A DNA stretch of 35,602 bases from Methanobrevibacter sp. (GCF_017432245.1 NZ_JAFRJO010000039.1:1-35602), one strand, 5' to 3'; shown: positions 16,582 to 25,770, counted from the stretch's first letter. Notes: generated by a model not told the origin, from the letters alone. Program-made: numbers and translations.

Positions 16582-17017
16582 CCTACTTGTTTTTGAAATT
16601 TTGCTTTTCAAATTGAGGTTTTATTTTTCGTATCTTGATATTTCCACCTCTAATTTTTGTTTTTTCGATTTGCGAGATTTGTTTTTCTTTTTTTGATTTG
16701 ATTTGAAATGTAGATTGAAGCAATGTTTTGTCGAATGATTTTAGTTTAATTCCTTGCTAAAACACATTTTTTTTACAAAAATTTGCTTATTTTTTTTTAT
16801 TGGATCGATTTTAAAAAACCAATCATAGTTCAACCGCTTAATCAATTGCAATACAATTGATGCATTTTAGTTTAAATGTCTCTAATCAGGCTAATTAGTA
16901 CATTCTAACTTTTTTGGAGATATTCAGGGTCATTTTTTCTTTGGATTTCGATAGTATTCATTTTAATCCAGTATCTTGTTTTCGACGCTGGAGTTGTCCC
17001 AAATATCTATATTAATA
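16582..17017. other. Gene-free region with a series of stem-loops
   Basis: I see no convincing coding sequence in this stretch. It holds ATCAATTG/CAATTGAT (16841-16861), AATGT-CTAAT/ATTAG-ACATT (16875-16904), and a larger fold in which AGATATT (16918-16924) pairs with AATATCT (17002-17008) and GGG (16927-16929) with CCC (16998-17000). That fold encloses TGGATT/AATCCA (16942-16970). Earlier, AAATTGAGG and CCTCTAATTT (16609-16655) can pair with one bulge. All pairs are Watson-Crick, so strand cannot be decided. A minus-strand frame of about 45 Lys-rich codons ends at 16582-16590 but lacks a start signal. Confidence 0.35.
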
Positions 17018-17077
17018 TTTGTTCTTATAGTATATAACTGTTTTGATATGTACAAACATTTTGTATAGATACTAATA

Positions 17078-17147
17078 TTTAGGCATACCTAAACATTTAT
17101 ATATGATGAAAACAAACTATAATTAAAGATATTTAGGTACACCTAAA
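17078..17147 (+). promoter_or_regulatory. Two DtxR-like operators bracketing a TATA box
   Basis: TTTAGGCATACCTAAA (17078-17093) and TTTAGGTACACCTAAA (17132-17147) are palindromes of the TTAGG-n4-CCTAA type bound by metal-dependent DtxR/MntR-family regulators. TTTATATAT (17096-17104) lies between them as a TATA box, which places the transcription start near 17128, right at the second operator. A repressor on either site would block the promoter. Regulation by iron or manganese is inferred from the motif only. Confidence 0.6.
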
Positions 17148-17258
17148 TTTTAAGGATTCGCCTACAAGTAAAAAGAATACTGTCATTAATCACTCCAAAT
17201 TAAAATCAAGTCCTTGAAATTTATGTACTTTTGTCTTTAATTCTCGGGAGGTGAAATA

Positions 17259-17357
17259 TTGGGAAGAACCAAAAGTGGAATTTGCGGTAAAAAGCAAATG
17301 AAACCTACTAAACGAGAAAGAAAAAGAGATCCAAAAGTTGTTTCCTTTAGAAAATGA
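17259..17357 (+). CDS. Basic 32-residue protein under a DtxR-like promoter
   Basis: This frame is not recognised as a known family. TTG at 17259 follows GGGAGGTGAA by four bases, a strong ribosome binding site. The product begins GRTKSGICGKK and continues with a Lys/Arg-rich segment (PTKRERKRDPK) ending VVSFRK. It has a single Cys, no membrane span and strongly positive charge, so nucleic-acid, ribosome or acidic-lipid contact is possible but unproven. It is the first gene after the operator-TATA-operator arrangement, with a leader of about 130 bases. Its stop overlaps the ATG of a following frame as ATGA. Confidence rests on the start signals. Confidence 0.5.
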   Translation: MGRTKSGICGKKQMKPTKRERKRDPKVVSFRK

Positions 17358-17557
17358 TTTTTGGAAATGACCTTATAGTTCTAAACTACTTAAAACTTTA
17401 TTGCTATATATGCTCTAACAACAAAACATTACGGAAAAGAATTATCTTCAAAATTTCAATCAAATCAAAAACACACATCCAAATAAATTCACTATATAAT
17501 TTTCCAAAATCGCTCAAATCAAATCTCTGTTCTAGAGCTGTATTAAAAAAGTTTTAA
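17354..17557 (+). CDS. Possible 67-residue basic protein overlapping the previous stop codon
   Basis: The ATG overlaps the preceding TGA in an ATGA arrangement, which often signals translational coupling. The product is basic (many Lys, Ile, Ser, Asn), with three Cys, two of them as CYIC, and no recognised domain. Base composition is close to the local AT-rich noncoding background, and no independent ribosome binding site is visible. It may simply be an open frame by chance. A hairpin at 17577 follows 20 bases after its stop. Confidence 0.22.
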   Translation: MIFGNDLIVLNYLKLYCYICSNNKTLRKRIIFKISIKSKTHIQINSLYNFPKSLKSNLCSRAVLKKF

Positions 17558-17576
17558 TTTCTAAATTAAATTAATT

Positions 17577-17609
17577 GGCAAACAAAAAGGATTCATTCTT
17601 TTTTGTTGC
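17577..17609 (+). terminator. Imperfect hairpin related to the one at 16552
   Basis: GCAAACAAAAAG pairs imperfectly with CTTTTTTGTTGC across a short ATTCATT loop. It probably terminates the small-protein transcript. Its resemblance to 16552-16581 is noted there. Confidence 0.4.
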
Positions 17610-17743
17610 TGGTTGATGATCACTGTTTTTCAAGATTTTGTTTTTTTAAGCTATTTTTTTAGATTTATTTTTAAAACTTTATTAATGATGTTTTATATAT
17701 ACATATATAATTATATTAAAAAATTTTTTTAGCAGGTGAAAAT

Positions 17744-17890
17744 ATGGGAAATATGGCTGAAGCAAGAAGAAAAATGCATGAAAGGGATGAAAGGGTAAAA
17801 AAGGAAAACAAGTCTGAAGTCAAGAAAATAAGAAATTTCTTCTTTGGCTGCTGCAACGATAAGGAAAGCAAAAAAGTCAAGGAACACTAA
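17744..17890 (+). CDS. Small charged protein with a Cys-Cys motif (48 residues)
   Basis: The family is not recognised. The ATG follows AGCAGGTGAAA by two bases, and a TATA-like TATATATACATATATAA lies about 35-50 bases upstream, so the gene has both promoter and ribosome binding signals. The product is a highly charged, probably helical segment (AEARRKMHERDERVKKENKSEVKK) followed by IRNFFFGCCND and a Lys-rich tail. FFFGCC could be a membrane-peripheral or metal-binding element; nothing proves either. It lies upstream of a convergent PHP gene. Codon use matches the neighbouring genes. Confidence 0.5.
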   Translation: MGNMAEARRKMHERDERVKKENKSEVKKIRNFFFGCCNDKESKKVKEH

Positions 17891-17999
17891 TAAAATATTC
17901 AATAGATTATTAAACACTATTTTTTTAAAAAAGATTTTATTTTAATTTTATATTTAATTAATTTTTTAATAAAATAAAAAAAAGTAAAATATGGAATAA

Positions 18000-18671
18000 T
18001 TAAAGGTTTATTCCATGTCTTTTTAGGATTTTTCTAGGATTTTCAACGGTAGCTTTCAACACTTCTTCTTCTGTCATTCCAGCTCCTAATCCTATTTCAA
18101 ATGCTCTTTCGAATGTAATTAGATTGTCAGGAGAATGGGTATCTGTGTCGATTAAGAGGTCATTTCCAACTTCTCTTGCAATGTTTGCTACGTGACCGTT
18201 TCCTAAGCAATGGCCTTTTCTTGCACTGATTTCCAAAGCGACATCATTCTTTTTAGCAAGTTCTGCCTCTTCTTTTGTGATTAAACCAGGGTGGCCTAAA
18301 ATATCGATTTCCTTACAGTTTACTGCAGCAAAGTTAGTGCCTTCAACAACAGGCTCATTCAATGTTTCACCATGAACGACAACAATCTTTGCACCTAATT
18401 CACGTGCCTTGTCTGCAAGGTCTGGAATGGATTCAACAGGAGCGTGAGTGATTTCAGCACCTAAAACCACTGTAATGTCCCAGTTATTGTTTATATCATC
18501 AATTGCAGCGCTGATTTCAGGAATGGTGTTGATGTTTGAGTAGTCAACATGATCTGTAATAGCTATTGCTTCATGTCCAAGTACAAGTGCTCTTCTTGCA
18601 AGTTCAGATGGCAAAAGCTCTCCATCACTGAATAAGCTGTGCATATGTAAATCAATTCTTTTATAATTCAA
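18000..18671 (-). CDS. PHP-domain metal-dependent phosphoesterase
   Basis: A PHP fold of 223 residues with the four motif regions: [19 protein letters not shown] (HxH), [21 protein letters not shown] with DILGHPGLI, and the C-terminal [13 protein letters not shown]. The metal-ligand His and Asp residues are all present. Histidinol phosphatases of the HisK type and DNA polymerase X PHP domains are relatives; methanogen stand-alone versions are often annotated as histidinol-phosphatase-like without proof. The start is TTG at 18671, supported by GGAGAGAT. It stands alone and diverges from pantoate kinase. Confidence 0.88.
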   Translation of the reverse strand: MNYKRIDLHMHSLFSDGELLPSELARRALVLGHEAIAITDHVDYSNINTIPEISAAIDDINNNWDITVVLGAEITHAPVESIPDLADKARELGAKIVVVHGETLNEPVVEGTNFAAVNCKEIDILGHPGLITKEEAELAKKNDVALEISARKGHCLGNGHVANIAREVGNDLLIDTDTHSPDNLITFERAFEIGLGAGMTEEEVLKATVENPRKILKRHGINL

Positions 18672-18858
18672 TAATATCTCTCCTTCGAGTAAAATAATTG
18701 TAATTTTGAATAATCTGTAATTATAAACTTTTATAAATGTTAAAATCTATATTTATATTAATTAAATAGAATTATATATTTATTGTTTAATATTTTTATT
18801 CTTATGATTTATAAACTTATTATTTATTATAAATTAATTTTAAACTAGATGTGTTAAA

Positions 18859-19851
18859 ATGATTTCTGTATTTGTTCCATTTCATATCACTGGTTTCTTT
18901 AGCATTATTGATAATGAAGACCCATTATTGAAAGGGTCTTTAGGTGCAGGAGTGCTTTTGGATAAGGGTGTAATCACTGAAATAGATGTAAGTGATGAGT
19001 TTTCTATTCTAATTAATGGAAAGAAGGATGAATATAATGAAGTGATCATTCTAAAGACCATAGAGCTTATGAAAAAGGATATTGAGTTTGACTTGAAGAA
19101 TGTCCTTATTAAGCAAACCATTCAGGTCCCGATAGGATGCGGGTTTGGAACATCCGCTTCATCAGCTATTGGCACTGCCATTTGCATAAATGAGCACTTT
19201 AACTTAGGATTATCCATAGAAGAATGCGGAAAGTATGCCCATTTGGCAGAAGTGGAACTTGGAACTGGACTTGGAGATGTGATTGGAGAGCTTTCAAAGG
19301 GAATAGTTCTAAGAACAAAACCAGGAGCTCCAGGATATGGTAAGGCAAAATCAATTGTTCCACATGAAAAAACTGGTTTTGGAGTCTTTGAATCATTGAA
19401 ATCAGATTTTTATGTTATCACAAAATCCTTAGGGGAAATATCAACCGCTTCAATCATACAGGATCCAAAGCATAAGAAGATAATTACACAGGCAGGATTG
19501 GAAATAGGGGAGGAATTCAACAAAAAAGATGATGGAATAGTCATTGGCTCCAAATTCAAGAATAAGTTCAATGTAGCTGTTGACAGTGAATTCAATGAAG
19601 AGGAAACAATCAAGAAATTCATGAATGCCTCATTGAAATTTGCAAAGAAGACACATCTAATTAATGATGAGCTATTGCAGATTGTCCATGAATTGCATGG
19701 AAAGGTCCTTGGAAGTGCAATGGCAATGTTGGGAAACACTGTATTTGCAATAGCAAATGAAGACCAAAAGCTTAAGTTGGAAGCGAAATGCTATAATGAA
19801 TTTGAATTCTATAAAATGGATACTGAAGGAATTAAAATTACAAAATCATGA
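18859..19851 (+). CDS. Pantoate kinase (archaeal CoA synthesis, GHMP superfamily)
   Basis: Archaea make 4'-phosphopantoate by phosphorylating pantoate before condensation with beta-alanine, using this GHMP kinase. The protein starts SVFVPFHITGFFSI, typical of pantoate kinases. The ATP-binding GHMP loop PIGCGFGTSASSAIGTA begins at residue 91, and GTGLGDVIGELSKGIVLRTKPGAPG follows. At 330 residues it is slightly longer than average. It is followed after 16 bases by a methyltransferase-like gene with its own ribosome binding site, so they are probably an operon. The phosphopantothenate synthetase partner is not in the window. Confidence 0.9.
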   Translation: MISVFVPFHITGFFSIIDNEDPLLKGSLGAGVLLDKGVITEIDVSDEFSILINGKKDEYNEVIILKTIELMKKDIEFDLKNVLIKQTIQVPIGCGFGTSASSAIGTAICINEHFNLGLSIEECGKYAHLAEVELGTGLGDVIGELSKGIVLRTKPGAPGYGKAKSIVPHEKTGFGVFESLKSDFYVITKSLGEISTASIIQDPKHKKIITQAGLEIGEEFNKKDDGIVIGSKFKNKFNVAVDSEFNEEETIKKFMNASLKFAKKTHLINDELLQIVHELHGKVLGSAMAMLGNTVFAIANEDQKLKLEAKCYNEFEFYKMDTEGIKITKS

Positions 19852-19867
19852 TTATGGGGTGATATAA

Positions 19868-20395
19868 GTGATAAAGCTCAGTTATGATATGAAAGTCTAT
19901 AGGCAACATTTAAGGGAAGTTCTGGAAAAGACAGACAATGTTGTTGAGTTAGGGGCTCATGTAGGAAAGTCAAGTGAAATAATATTATATAAACTGACTA
20001 CTGGGCGCTTAATAAGCATAGATAACAGTCCAGAAGCTATTGAACCTATGGATAGGCTTTCAAGATACAATGATAATTTCACATTCTTGAGTGCTGATGT
20101 GAGACTTCATGAAACCTTGGAACAGGTTGCAAAATCAATTGATAGATGTGATGTATTGTCTATAGATTTAGGCGGAGGATATCATCCTGACACTGTTTTT
20201 AAGGTCTTTTATATTTGGTCTTCTACCTTAAAGCCAAGAGATGTATTGATTAGAAATCAAGGTTTGATAGATTTTGTAAACAGTGTGGATTATGATGAGG
20301 AATTCGAGTCTAGCGAAGGATGGCTTGAATCCTGTGGAGATCAAGGAATTCCACCTCAAATAAAGGAGTTTAGCCTTTGGAGTGATAAGATATAA
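19868..20395 (+). CDS. SAM-dependent methyltransferase-like protein
   Basis: The 175-residue protein has a class I methyltransferase fold: motif I VVELGAHVGKSSEIIL, an acidic residue after the second strand (LISIDNSPEAI), FLSADVR, and motif IV CDVLSIDLGGGYHPD. Substrate is unknown; it resembles conserved archaeal proteins of unassigned function. The start is GTG, four bases after GGGGTGAT. It is only 16 bases downstream of pantoate kinase, so the two are likely cotranscribed, but no functional link is evident. T-rich DNA follows the stop codon. Confidence 0.75.
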   Translation: MIKLSYDMKVYRQHLREVLEKTDNVVELGAHVGKSSEIILYKLTTGRLISIDNSPEAIEPMDRLSRYNDNFTFLSADVRLHETLEQVAKSIDRCDVLSIDLGGGYHPDTVFKVFYIWSSTLKPRDVLIRNQGLIDFVNSVDYDEEFESSEGWLESCGDQGIPPQIKEFSLWSDKI

Positions 20396-20618
20396 TTTTT
20401 TATATTTTCTATTTTTCTTATTATTTTTCTATTCTTTAGATTTTTCATCTTTAGTTTTTTATTTCATTATTCTTCAGATTTTAAATTTTTTCTTTTTCTA
20501 TTTATATATTCCAATTTTTTATTTTTTCAGATTAGATTTACAAATAGATTTATAAAATATAAATGCAATATATTATAATGATTATAAAATTGATAATGTA
20601 TTTAGGAAGGAATAAATT

Positions 20619-21335
20619 ATGAATAGAAGACAAAAACTTATTATAGCCATTCTTTCTGTTATTCTTATTTGGTTATTATTCGTTATAGGTAGCTTTTTCA
20701 TAGGTGGTCCTGATTTAACTGCTGAAAACAAGACTATTCTAGTCCTTGCAGCAGATAAATATGAACAGCCAAATGGTGGATGTGATATGGCATTTATTGT
20801 TCGTTTAGAAGAAGGACACTTGAAAGGTTATGAACCATTCTATCCTGGTGGAATGGTGCATCCAACACAACCGGCTCCTGGAAATCTGAGAGGCAATATG
20901 CGTTTCCACGATTGTCTTTGGAATGGTGTAGAGGACGGTATGCAATATGCAAAAGAAATTGTAGAAGCTCGTAATGGAACACAAATAGATGCTGTTGTTG
21001 TAATCTATGATGAAGGTTTAGATAATATCATTGATTCTGTAAGACCACTTGAAGTTGATGGTGAAGTAACTACCCTTAGTGCAACAGACATTATTCGTGA
21101 AAACGATAATTACAATGGATATAAAGGTAACAGTGGTGTAACTGGAACCATGAACAGAGCAGATGCGGTAATGGTATTAGTTAAAGCGCTTTCTACAGCT
21201 GCAAAAGACCCTGATAAAAAACAAACCATGGTTAAAGCAGCTATGGATGAGTATAACAAAGGTAATATTGTTATGACTCCAAAAGGTTCCTTTGCACGTT
21301 TACTCGCAACAAAAGGATTTGAAAGTATTGTATAA
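20619..21335 (+). CDS. Membrane-anchored DUF4012-like protein
   Basis: A single N-terminal membrane segment (about residues 6-29) is followed by an exported domain. ILVLAADKYEQPNGGCDMAFIVRLEEGHLKGYEPFYPGGM is a characteristic stretch I associate with methanobacterial DUF4012-type proteins, distantly similar in layout to LytR-CpsA-Psr proteins that attach glycopolymers to cell walls. Two Cys are present in the exported part (GGCDMA and HDCLWNG) and may form a disulfide. AGGAAGGAATAAA precedes the ATG. It is monocistronic and followed by T-rich DNA. A wall or envelope role is inference. Confidence 0.6.
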   Translation: MNRRQKLIIAILSVILIWLLFVIGSFFIGGPDLTAENKTILVLAADKYEQPNGGCDMAFIVRLEEGHLKGYEPFYPGGMVHPTQPAPGNLRGNMRFHDCLWNGVEDGMQYAKEIVEARNGTQIDAVVVIYDEGLDNIIDSVRPLEVDGEVTTLSATDIIRENDNYNGYKGNSGVTGTMNRADAVMVLVKALSTAAKDPDKKQTMVKAAMDEYNKGNIVMTPKGSFARLLATKGFESIV

Positions 21336-21480
21336 ATTTTAATAATTTATACAATTATATTTTTTTTAAATTTTTTCATTTTTAACAATTGTTATATACT
21401 TTAATATCAGATACTTTTTTTTTAAAAATAATTAAATAAAAAATAAAAAAACTCTTTTTTAAAAAAATAAGAAATTAGAT

Positions 21481-22803
21481 TTATTTTAAACTGTTTGCAG
21501 CTTCCTGACCTGCTAAGTAACCTGTTGCAAATGCTATCTGCAAGTTATAGCCACCAGTAGGTCCAGCCATTTCAAGAACTTCTCCTGCAAAGTACAATCC
21601 ATCCACAAATCTTGATTGAAGGGTTTTGGAATCGATTTCTTTTGACTTGACTCCTCCAATTGTAACCTTTGCAAGATCCATTTCCAAGGATTCTATTTCA
21701 ATCGGATGTCTTTTAAGATTCTCAGCTATTTTATTCTTATCCTTTTTAGTGATGTTAGCCATTGTCTTGCTTGGGCTTATATTGATTTTCATCAAGAAGT
21801 AATCAATGAAATTAGTTGGAAGGAACTTTTTCATATAATTTTTAATGGACATCTTACCATTGTCAGGAGTATCCTTGGTGATTTGCTCCTTTATCTCTTC
21901 CTCAGTAATGTTTGGAGTGAAGTCAATGCTGATTTTATTTGTAAACAATCCAAGTTCTTCAATCTCATCATCGCTTTTTTGATTTAAGCTGTCATCTAAG
22001 ATTGTAAACTTGGACTTTTCAATCAATAAATTGCTTAAGTCAATCACTGCAGGGCCAGTCAATCCGAAATGACTGATCAATGCATCTCCTCTGACTGAAA
22101 TCTTTTTTTTCTTATCCTTGAATGAAAGTTCTACATCATTTAATGTAAGTCCGCTTAAGCTTCTAAGCAGGAAGTCATCTACATTGAATGAAACAAGCCC
22201 TGGCTTGATGTCAGTGATTGTGTGATTCATCTTTGAAGCTATCCTATATCCATCTCCAGTGGACCCACTAGATGGGTATGTGATGCCTCCTGTAGATACT
22301 ATAATCTTTGATGCATTTAATGATATCTTATCATTTTCTATTAAGAATACTGGTTCCATCCTTTCATTTAATTCATGTTCAATATCATTTGCATTAATTG
22401 GACAATTGGTATGTATATCCACTTCCAGTTCTTCAAGATACTCTTCCAAAACATCTAAAATATCTTGGGCATCTTCACTGTCTGGGAAGATTCTCTTCTT
22501 GTCCTCAATGTGGAATTCAAGGTCTTTCTCTTCAAATATTTCAAGCAATTTGTCTTGAGGCAATGTGTATAATGCATGTTTTAGGAAATTCTTGTTCTTA
22601 TTGTAATAGTTCAATTGATCATGAATAGGGGTGCTATTTGCAATGTTGCAGCGTCCCCCTCCTGTCATGAGAAGCTTTTTTCCTAAGCTATCATTCTTTT
22701 CTATTATGCATACAGTTTTTGGGCCTAAGACTTGTGCTGCCTTTATTGCAGCCATCATTCCTGCTGGCCCTCCTCCTATAATTGCTATCTTATATTCCTG
22801 CAT
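21481..22803 (-). CDS. HI0933/YhiN-family NAD(P)/FAD-dependent flavoprotein
   Basis: This 440-residue flavoprotein has the N-terminal FAD motif IAIIGGGPAGMMAAIKAA, GKKLLMTGGGRCNIANS, the signature IIVSTGGITYPSSGSTGDGY and the C-terminal LYFAGEVLEMAGPTGGYNLQIAFATG. These match the HI0933 (YhiN/BaiN-like) family, widely distributed and mostly uncharacterised; some relatives reduce unsaturated substrates. A weak AAGGT site precedes the ATG. It lies downstream of aspS on the same strand, separated by about 210 bases containing a 27-base palindrome, so it probably has its own promoter. Confidence 0.88.
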   Translation of the reverse strand: MQEYKIAIIGGGPAGMMAAIKAAQVLGPKTVCIIEKNDSLGKKLLMTGGGRCNIANSTPIHDQLNYYNKNKNFLKHALYTLPQDKLLEIFEEKDLEFHIEDKKRIFPDSEDAQDILDVLEEYLEELEVDIHTNCPINANDIEHELNERMEPVFLIENDKISLNASKIIVSTGGITYPSSGSTGDGYRIASKMNHTITDIKPGLVSFNVDDFLLRSLSGLTLNDVELSFKDKKKKISVRGDALISHFGLTGPAVIDLSNLLIEKSKFTILDDSLNQKSDDEIEELGLFTNKISIDFTPNITEEEIKEQITKDTPDNGKMSIKNYMKKFLPTNFIDYFLMKINISPSKTMANITKKDKNKIAENLKRHPIEIESLEMDLAKVTIGGVKSKEIDSKTLQSRFVDGLYFAGEVLEMAGPTGGYNLQIAFATGYLAGQEAANSLK

Positions 22804-22913
22804 ATTATTACCTTGAATTCATTATTAAAGTTTTTAATTTTAAAATAGTTTGTTTAAGATAAGTAAAATAAGTTTAAAAATAGTTTTTTTTTATTTTTTG
22901 TTAAAATAAATAG

Positions 22914-22940
22914 AATAAATAAGGAAATTCCTTATTTATT
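22914..22940. repeat. 27-base near-perfect palindrome between aspS and the flavoprotein gene
   Basis: AATAAATAAGGAA (22914-22926) and TTCCTTATTTATT (22928-22940) are exact reverse complements around a single A. It sits about 110 bases upstream of the minus-strand flavoprotein gene and about 70 past the aspS stop. It could be an operator or a transcript-end structure; the minus strand after it is A-rich rather than T-rich, which weakens the terminator reading. Confidence 0.4.
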
Positions 22941-23012
22941 GTTTTCATTTAAATTTTATATAATTATTTTTTAATTAATATTTTAATTAATTTTTATTTT
23001 TTTTTTTTTAAC

Positions 23013-24335
23013 TTATGGAGTTAATCTGTGTCTGTCTCTTGGGAAGAGTACAGTTTCCCTAATGTTTTCAACACCGGTTAATACCATAGCTAATCTGTCA
23101 GCACCTACACCCCAACCAGCGTGAGGAGCCATACCGTATTCGAATGCTTTCAAGTAGCTTCCGAATCCATCTGGGTTTAAGTCTCTTTCAACCATTTGTT
23201 TTACTAAGAGGTCATATTGGTGAACCCTTGTGGAACCTGAGGAAATCTCAAGGTTCTTGTACATCAAGTCGAAAGCATGACTGATTTCTGGAGTGTCTTC
23301 GTAAGGCATAGCATAGAATGGCTTAATAGCTGTTGGCCAATCGGTTAAGAAGTAGAAACCTTCTTGAGTGTCTCCTAAAGCTTTTTCAGCTTCTCTGGAT
23401 AAGTCTTCTCCCCATTCCATATCGATACCTTTTGAATTGATGATATCTACAGCATCATCGTATTTTACTTCTGGGAATGGTCCTTCAGGAATAGCGCTTA
23501 AGTCGTATTCTAAGATTTCCAATTCTTTTGCACAGTTTTCCTTAGTGGATCTGAGGACTGCAGTGATCATGCCGTCCAATACTTTCATTACATCCACATC
23601 GTCTGCAAAGGAAATTTCACAGTCAATGGAAACCGCTTCGTTCAAGTGTCTTAAGGTGTCGTGCTCTTCAGCTCTGAAGATTTGTCCGATTTCAAATACC
23701 TTGTCAAATCCAGCACCCATCATCATCTGCTTGTATAATTGCGGTGATTGGCCGAGGAATGCCTCTTTTTCAAAGTAAGTGATTGGGAAAAGTTCAGTTC
23801 CTCCTTCTGTAGCGGAAGCTACAAGTTTAGGAGTGTTTATTTCAATCATGCCTTGTTCGTAGAAATAATCACGAACGGTTTTGAACATGTTAGCTTTAAT
23901 TTTGAAGATAGAACTTACATTTGCTTTTCTTAAATCCAAGAATCTTGAGTTCAATCTGGTATCGATTTCAGCCTTTACCTTTTCGGTAGGATCCATCGGC
24001 AATGGCTGTTTAGCAGGGTTTAGGATAATGACTTCAGCTGGAATGATTTCTACACCATTTGGTGCTTTTCCTGCATCTTGCACAGTACCTTTGATGGCAA
24101 CTACAGATTCTTTTCTGAGTGCTCTTAAATCTTCTAAGATGCTTGCATCCACTTTTTTGCTTGGTGCAGTAATTTGCACTAATCCATCTCTGTCTCTAAT
24201 GATAACAAAGATGATTCCACCTAAATCTCTTATTTCATGTACCCAACCCATGATAAGGACGTCTTCCCCACTGATATCTGGGTTTACGTCTTTTGAATAA
24301 TGAGTTCTTCTTAAGTCGCCTAATAAATAATCCAC
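23013..24335 (-). CDS. aspS: Aspartyl-tRNA synthetase, archaeal type
   Basis: This class IIb synthetase of 440 residues attaches aspartate to tRNA. The N-terminal OB-fold anticodon-binding domain (about residues 15-105; [26 protein letters not shown]) is followed by the catalytic core. Motif 1 lies around [14 protein letters not shown], motif 2 is [15 protein letters not shown] and motif 3 is [15 protein letters not shown]. The bacterial GAD insertion is absent, as in archaeal enzymes. In related Methanobacteriales this enzyme is non-discriminating and also charges tRNA-Asn for amidation by GatCAB, which may apply here. The start is GTG, preceded by GAGGCGAT. Confidence 0.97.
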   Translation of the reverse strand: MDYLLGDLRRTHYSKDVNPDISGEDVLIMGWVHEIRDLGGIIFVIIRDRDGLVQITAPSKKVDASILEDLRALRKESVVAIKGTVQDAGKAPNGVEIIPAEVIILNPAKQPLPMDPTEKVKAEIDTRLNSRFLDLRKANVSSIFKIKANMFKTVRDYFYEQGMIEINTPKLVASATEGGTELFPITYFEKEAFLGQSPQLYKQMMMGAGFDKVFEIGQIFRAEEHDTLRHLNEAVSIDCEISFADDVDVMKVLDGMITAVLRSTKENCAKELEILEYDLSAIPEGPFPEVKYDDAVDIINSKGIDMEWGEDLSREAEKALGDTQEGFYFLTDWPTAIKPFYAMPYEDTPEISHAFDLMYKNLEISSGSTRVHQYDLLVKQMVERDLNPDGFGSYLKAFEYGMAPHAGWGVGADRLAMVLTGVENIRETVLFPRDRHRLTP

Positions 24336-24492
24336 GTTAATCGCCTCGATTATATTTACAAATATTTTTTTAATTTCAATTAATAATAAACATTAGTAAT
24401 TATTTAATTGCTTAATAATTCTAATTAATAATTGTAATAATTATAATAATTATATTATTTCTTTAATTTATTTAAACTTAGTTTTTTTAGCA

Positions 24493-25770
24493 TTATTTTT
24501 TATCCAATCTCACTTTCACTGAATTTGCATGTGCGTAGAAACCTTCATACTCCGCTATTGGAATAACTGTTTTTGCAAGCTCTTCGATTCCTTCTTTTGT
24601 TAAGGTCTGAACAGTAGGTTTCTTAAGGAATGCTTCAGTTGAAAGGCCTGAATACATTTTAGCTCCACCGCCTGTTGGCAAAACATGATTGGTTCCAGAA
24701 CCGTAGTCTCCAGCTGCAACTGGGGAATATTTGCCTAGGAAAATGGAACCTGCATTTTTAATTTTATCTAGAACTGCTTTGTCATCTTCAGTGCTTATGA
24801 TTAAATGTTCAGGAGCATAAGTGTTTGTAAAGTCAATAGCTTCTTCCATATTTTCACAAAGAATTATATGTCCGTGCTTTTCTAAAGATTCTTCAATGAT
24901 TTCGCGTCTTTCTGCTTCTTTTGCGAATTCTTCAATCAGATCTTTTGAATTTTTAGCTATTTCCTCATCATCAGTCACCAAGAAGCATGAAGCCTCAGGG
25001 TCATGCTCTGCTTGGGAAAGGAAGTCATGAGCGAGATACTCTGGAATTGCAGTATTGTCACACAAGATCAATACTTCAGATGGTCCTGCAGGGAATTCTA
25101 TATCCACATCACCATAAACCAGTTTTTTGGCTCCTGTAACAAATACGTTTCCAGGTCCTACAATCTTTTCAACCTTTTCAATTGATTCAGTTCCATAAGC
25201 CATTGCAGCAATAGCTTGGGATCCACCGCATTTGTAGATTTCATCTGCTCCGGCCAAGTCTGCAGCAACAAGGATTGCATCCATTATCTTGCCATCTGCT
25301 CCTGGGGGAGTGCAGCAAATGATTCTTTCCACTCCAGCTATTTTTGCAGGAATGACTTCCATTAGGATAGATGAAGGGTAAGCGGCTCTTCCTCCTGGAA
25401 TGTAACAGCCAACGCTGTTGATTGGCCTGATGATTTGTCCAGCGGTTATTCCAGGATTTACTTCCATAAACCATTCGTCTGGAATTTGAGCCTTATGGAA
25501 TTTTTCAATGTTTCCTGATGCTCTTTTAAGTGCTTCAATAAGGTTTTTATCCAAATTATCGTAAGCTTCCTTGATTTCATCTTCTGAAACCTGCAAATCA
25601 TCTAATTCTGCCTTATCAAACTTTGCAGTATATCTTTTTACAGCTTCATCCTTGTTTTCCTTAACATCTTTTAAAATGTCTGAAACTATATTCAATACTT
25701 CGCTGATATCTGCTTGTGACCTTTTGATTAAATCATTTGCAGTTTCCTTATCATACTTTAGAATTTCCAT
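24493..25770 (-). CDS. hisD: Histidinol dehydrogenase
   Basis: HisD carries out the last two oxidations of histidine synthesis, histidinol to histidine, with NAD and zinc. Family landmarks are complete: [48 protein letters not shown] with zinc ligands, YAPEHLI with the catalytic Glu-His pair, and [15 protein letters not shown]. At 425 residues it has normal length. No other histidine gene is adjacent, as is common for dispersed his genes in methanogens. A 10-bp inverted repeat at 25833-25872 lies just upstream and might be a control element. Confidence 0.97.
   Translation of the reverse strand: MEILKYDKETANDLIKRSQADISEVLNIVSDILKDVKENKDEAVKRYTAKFDKAELDDLQVSEDEIKEAYDNLDKNLIEALKRASGNIEKFHKAQIPDEWFMEVNPGITAGQIIRPINSVGCYIPGGRAAYPSSILMEVIPAKIAGVERIICCTPPGADGKIMDAILVAADLAGADEIYKCGGSQAIAAMAYGTESIEKVEKIVGPGNVFVTGAKKLVYGDVDIEFPAGPSEVLILCDNTAIPEYLAHDFLSQAEHDPEASCFLVTDDEEIAKNSKDLIEEFAKEAERREIIEESLEKHGHIILCENMEEAIDFTNTYAPEHLIISTEDDKAVLDKIKNAGSIFLGKYSPVAAGDYGSGTNHVLPTGGGAKMYSGLSTEAFLKKPTVQTLTKEGIEELAKTVIPIAEYEGFYAHANSVKVRLDKK

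Noticed and set aside
16582-16730. Minus-strand Lys-rich frame of about 45 codons that ends just before the hairpin at 16552-16581
   Set aside because: There is no ribosome binding site, only a weak TTG start, and the sequence is close to AT-rich background. It might be a decayed gene, so I describe the region only as gene-free.
16900-17010. Possible transposase remnant on the minus strand (about 30 codons, ASKTRYWIKMNTIEIQRK)
   Set aside because: It is too short, has flanking stops and matches no transposase motif I can name.
23368-24300. Plus-strand open frames opposite aspS
   Set aside because: They are antisense to a complete aspartyl-tRNA synthetase, without start signals or family similarity.
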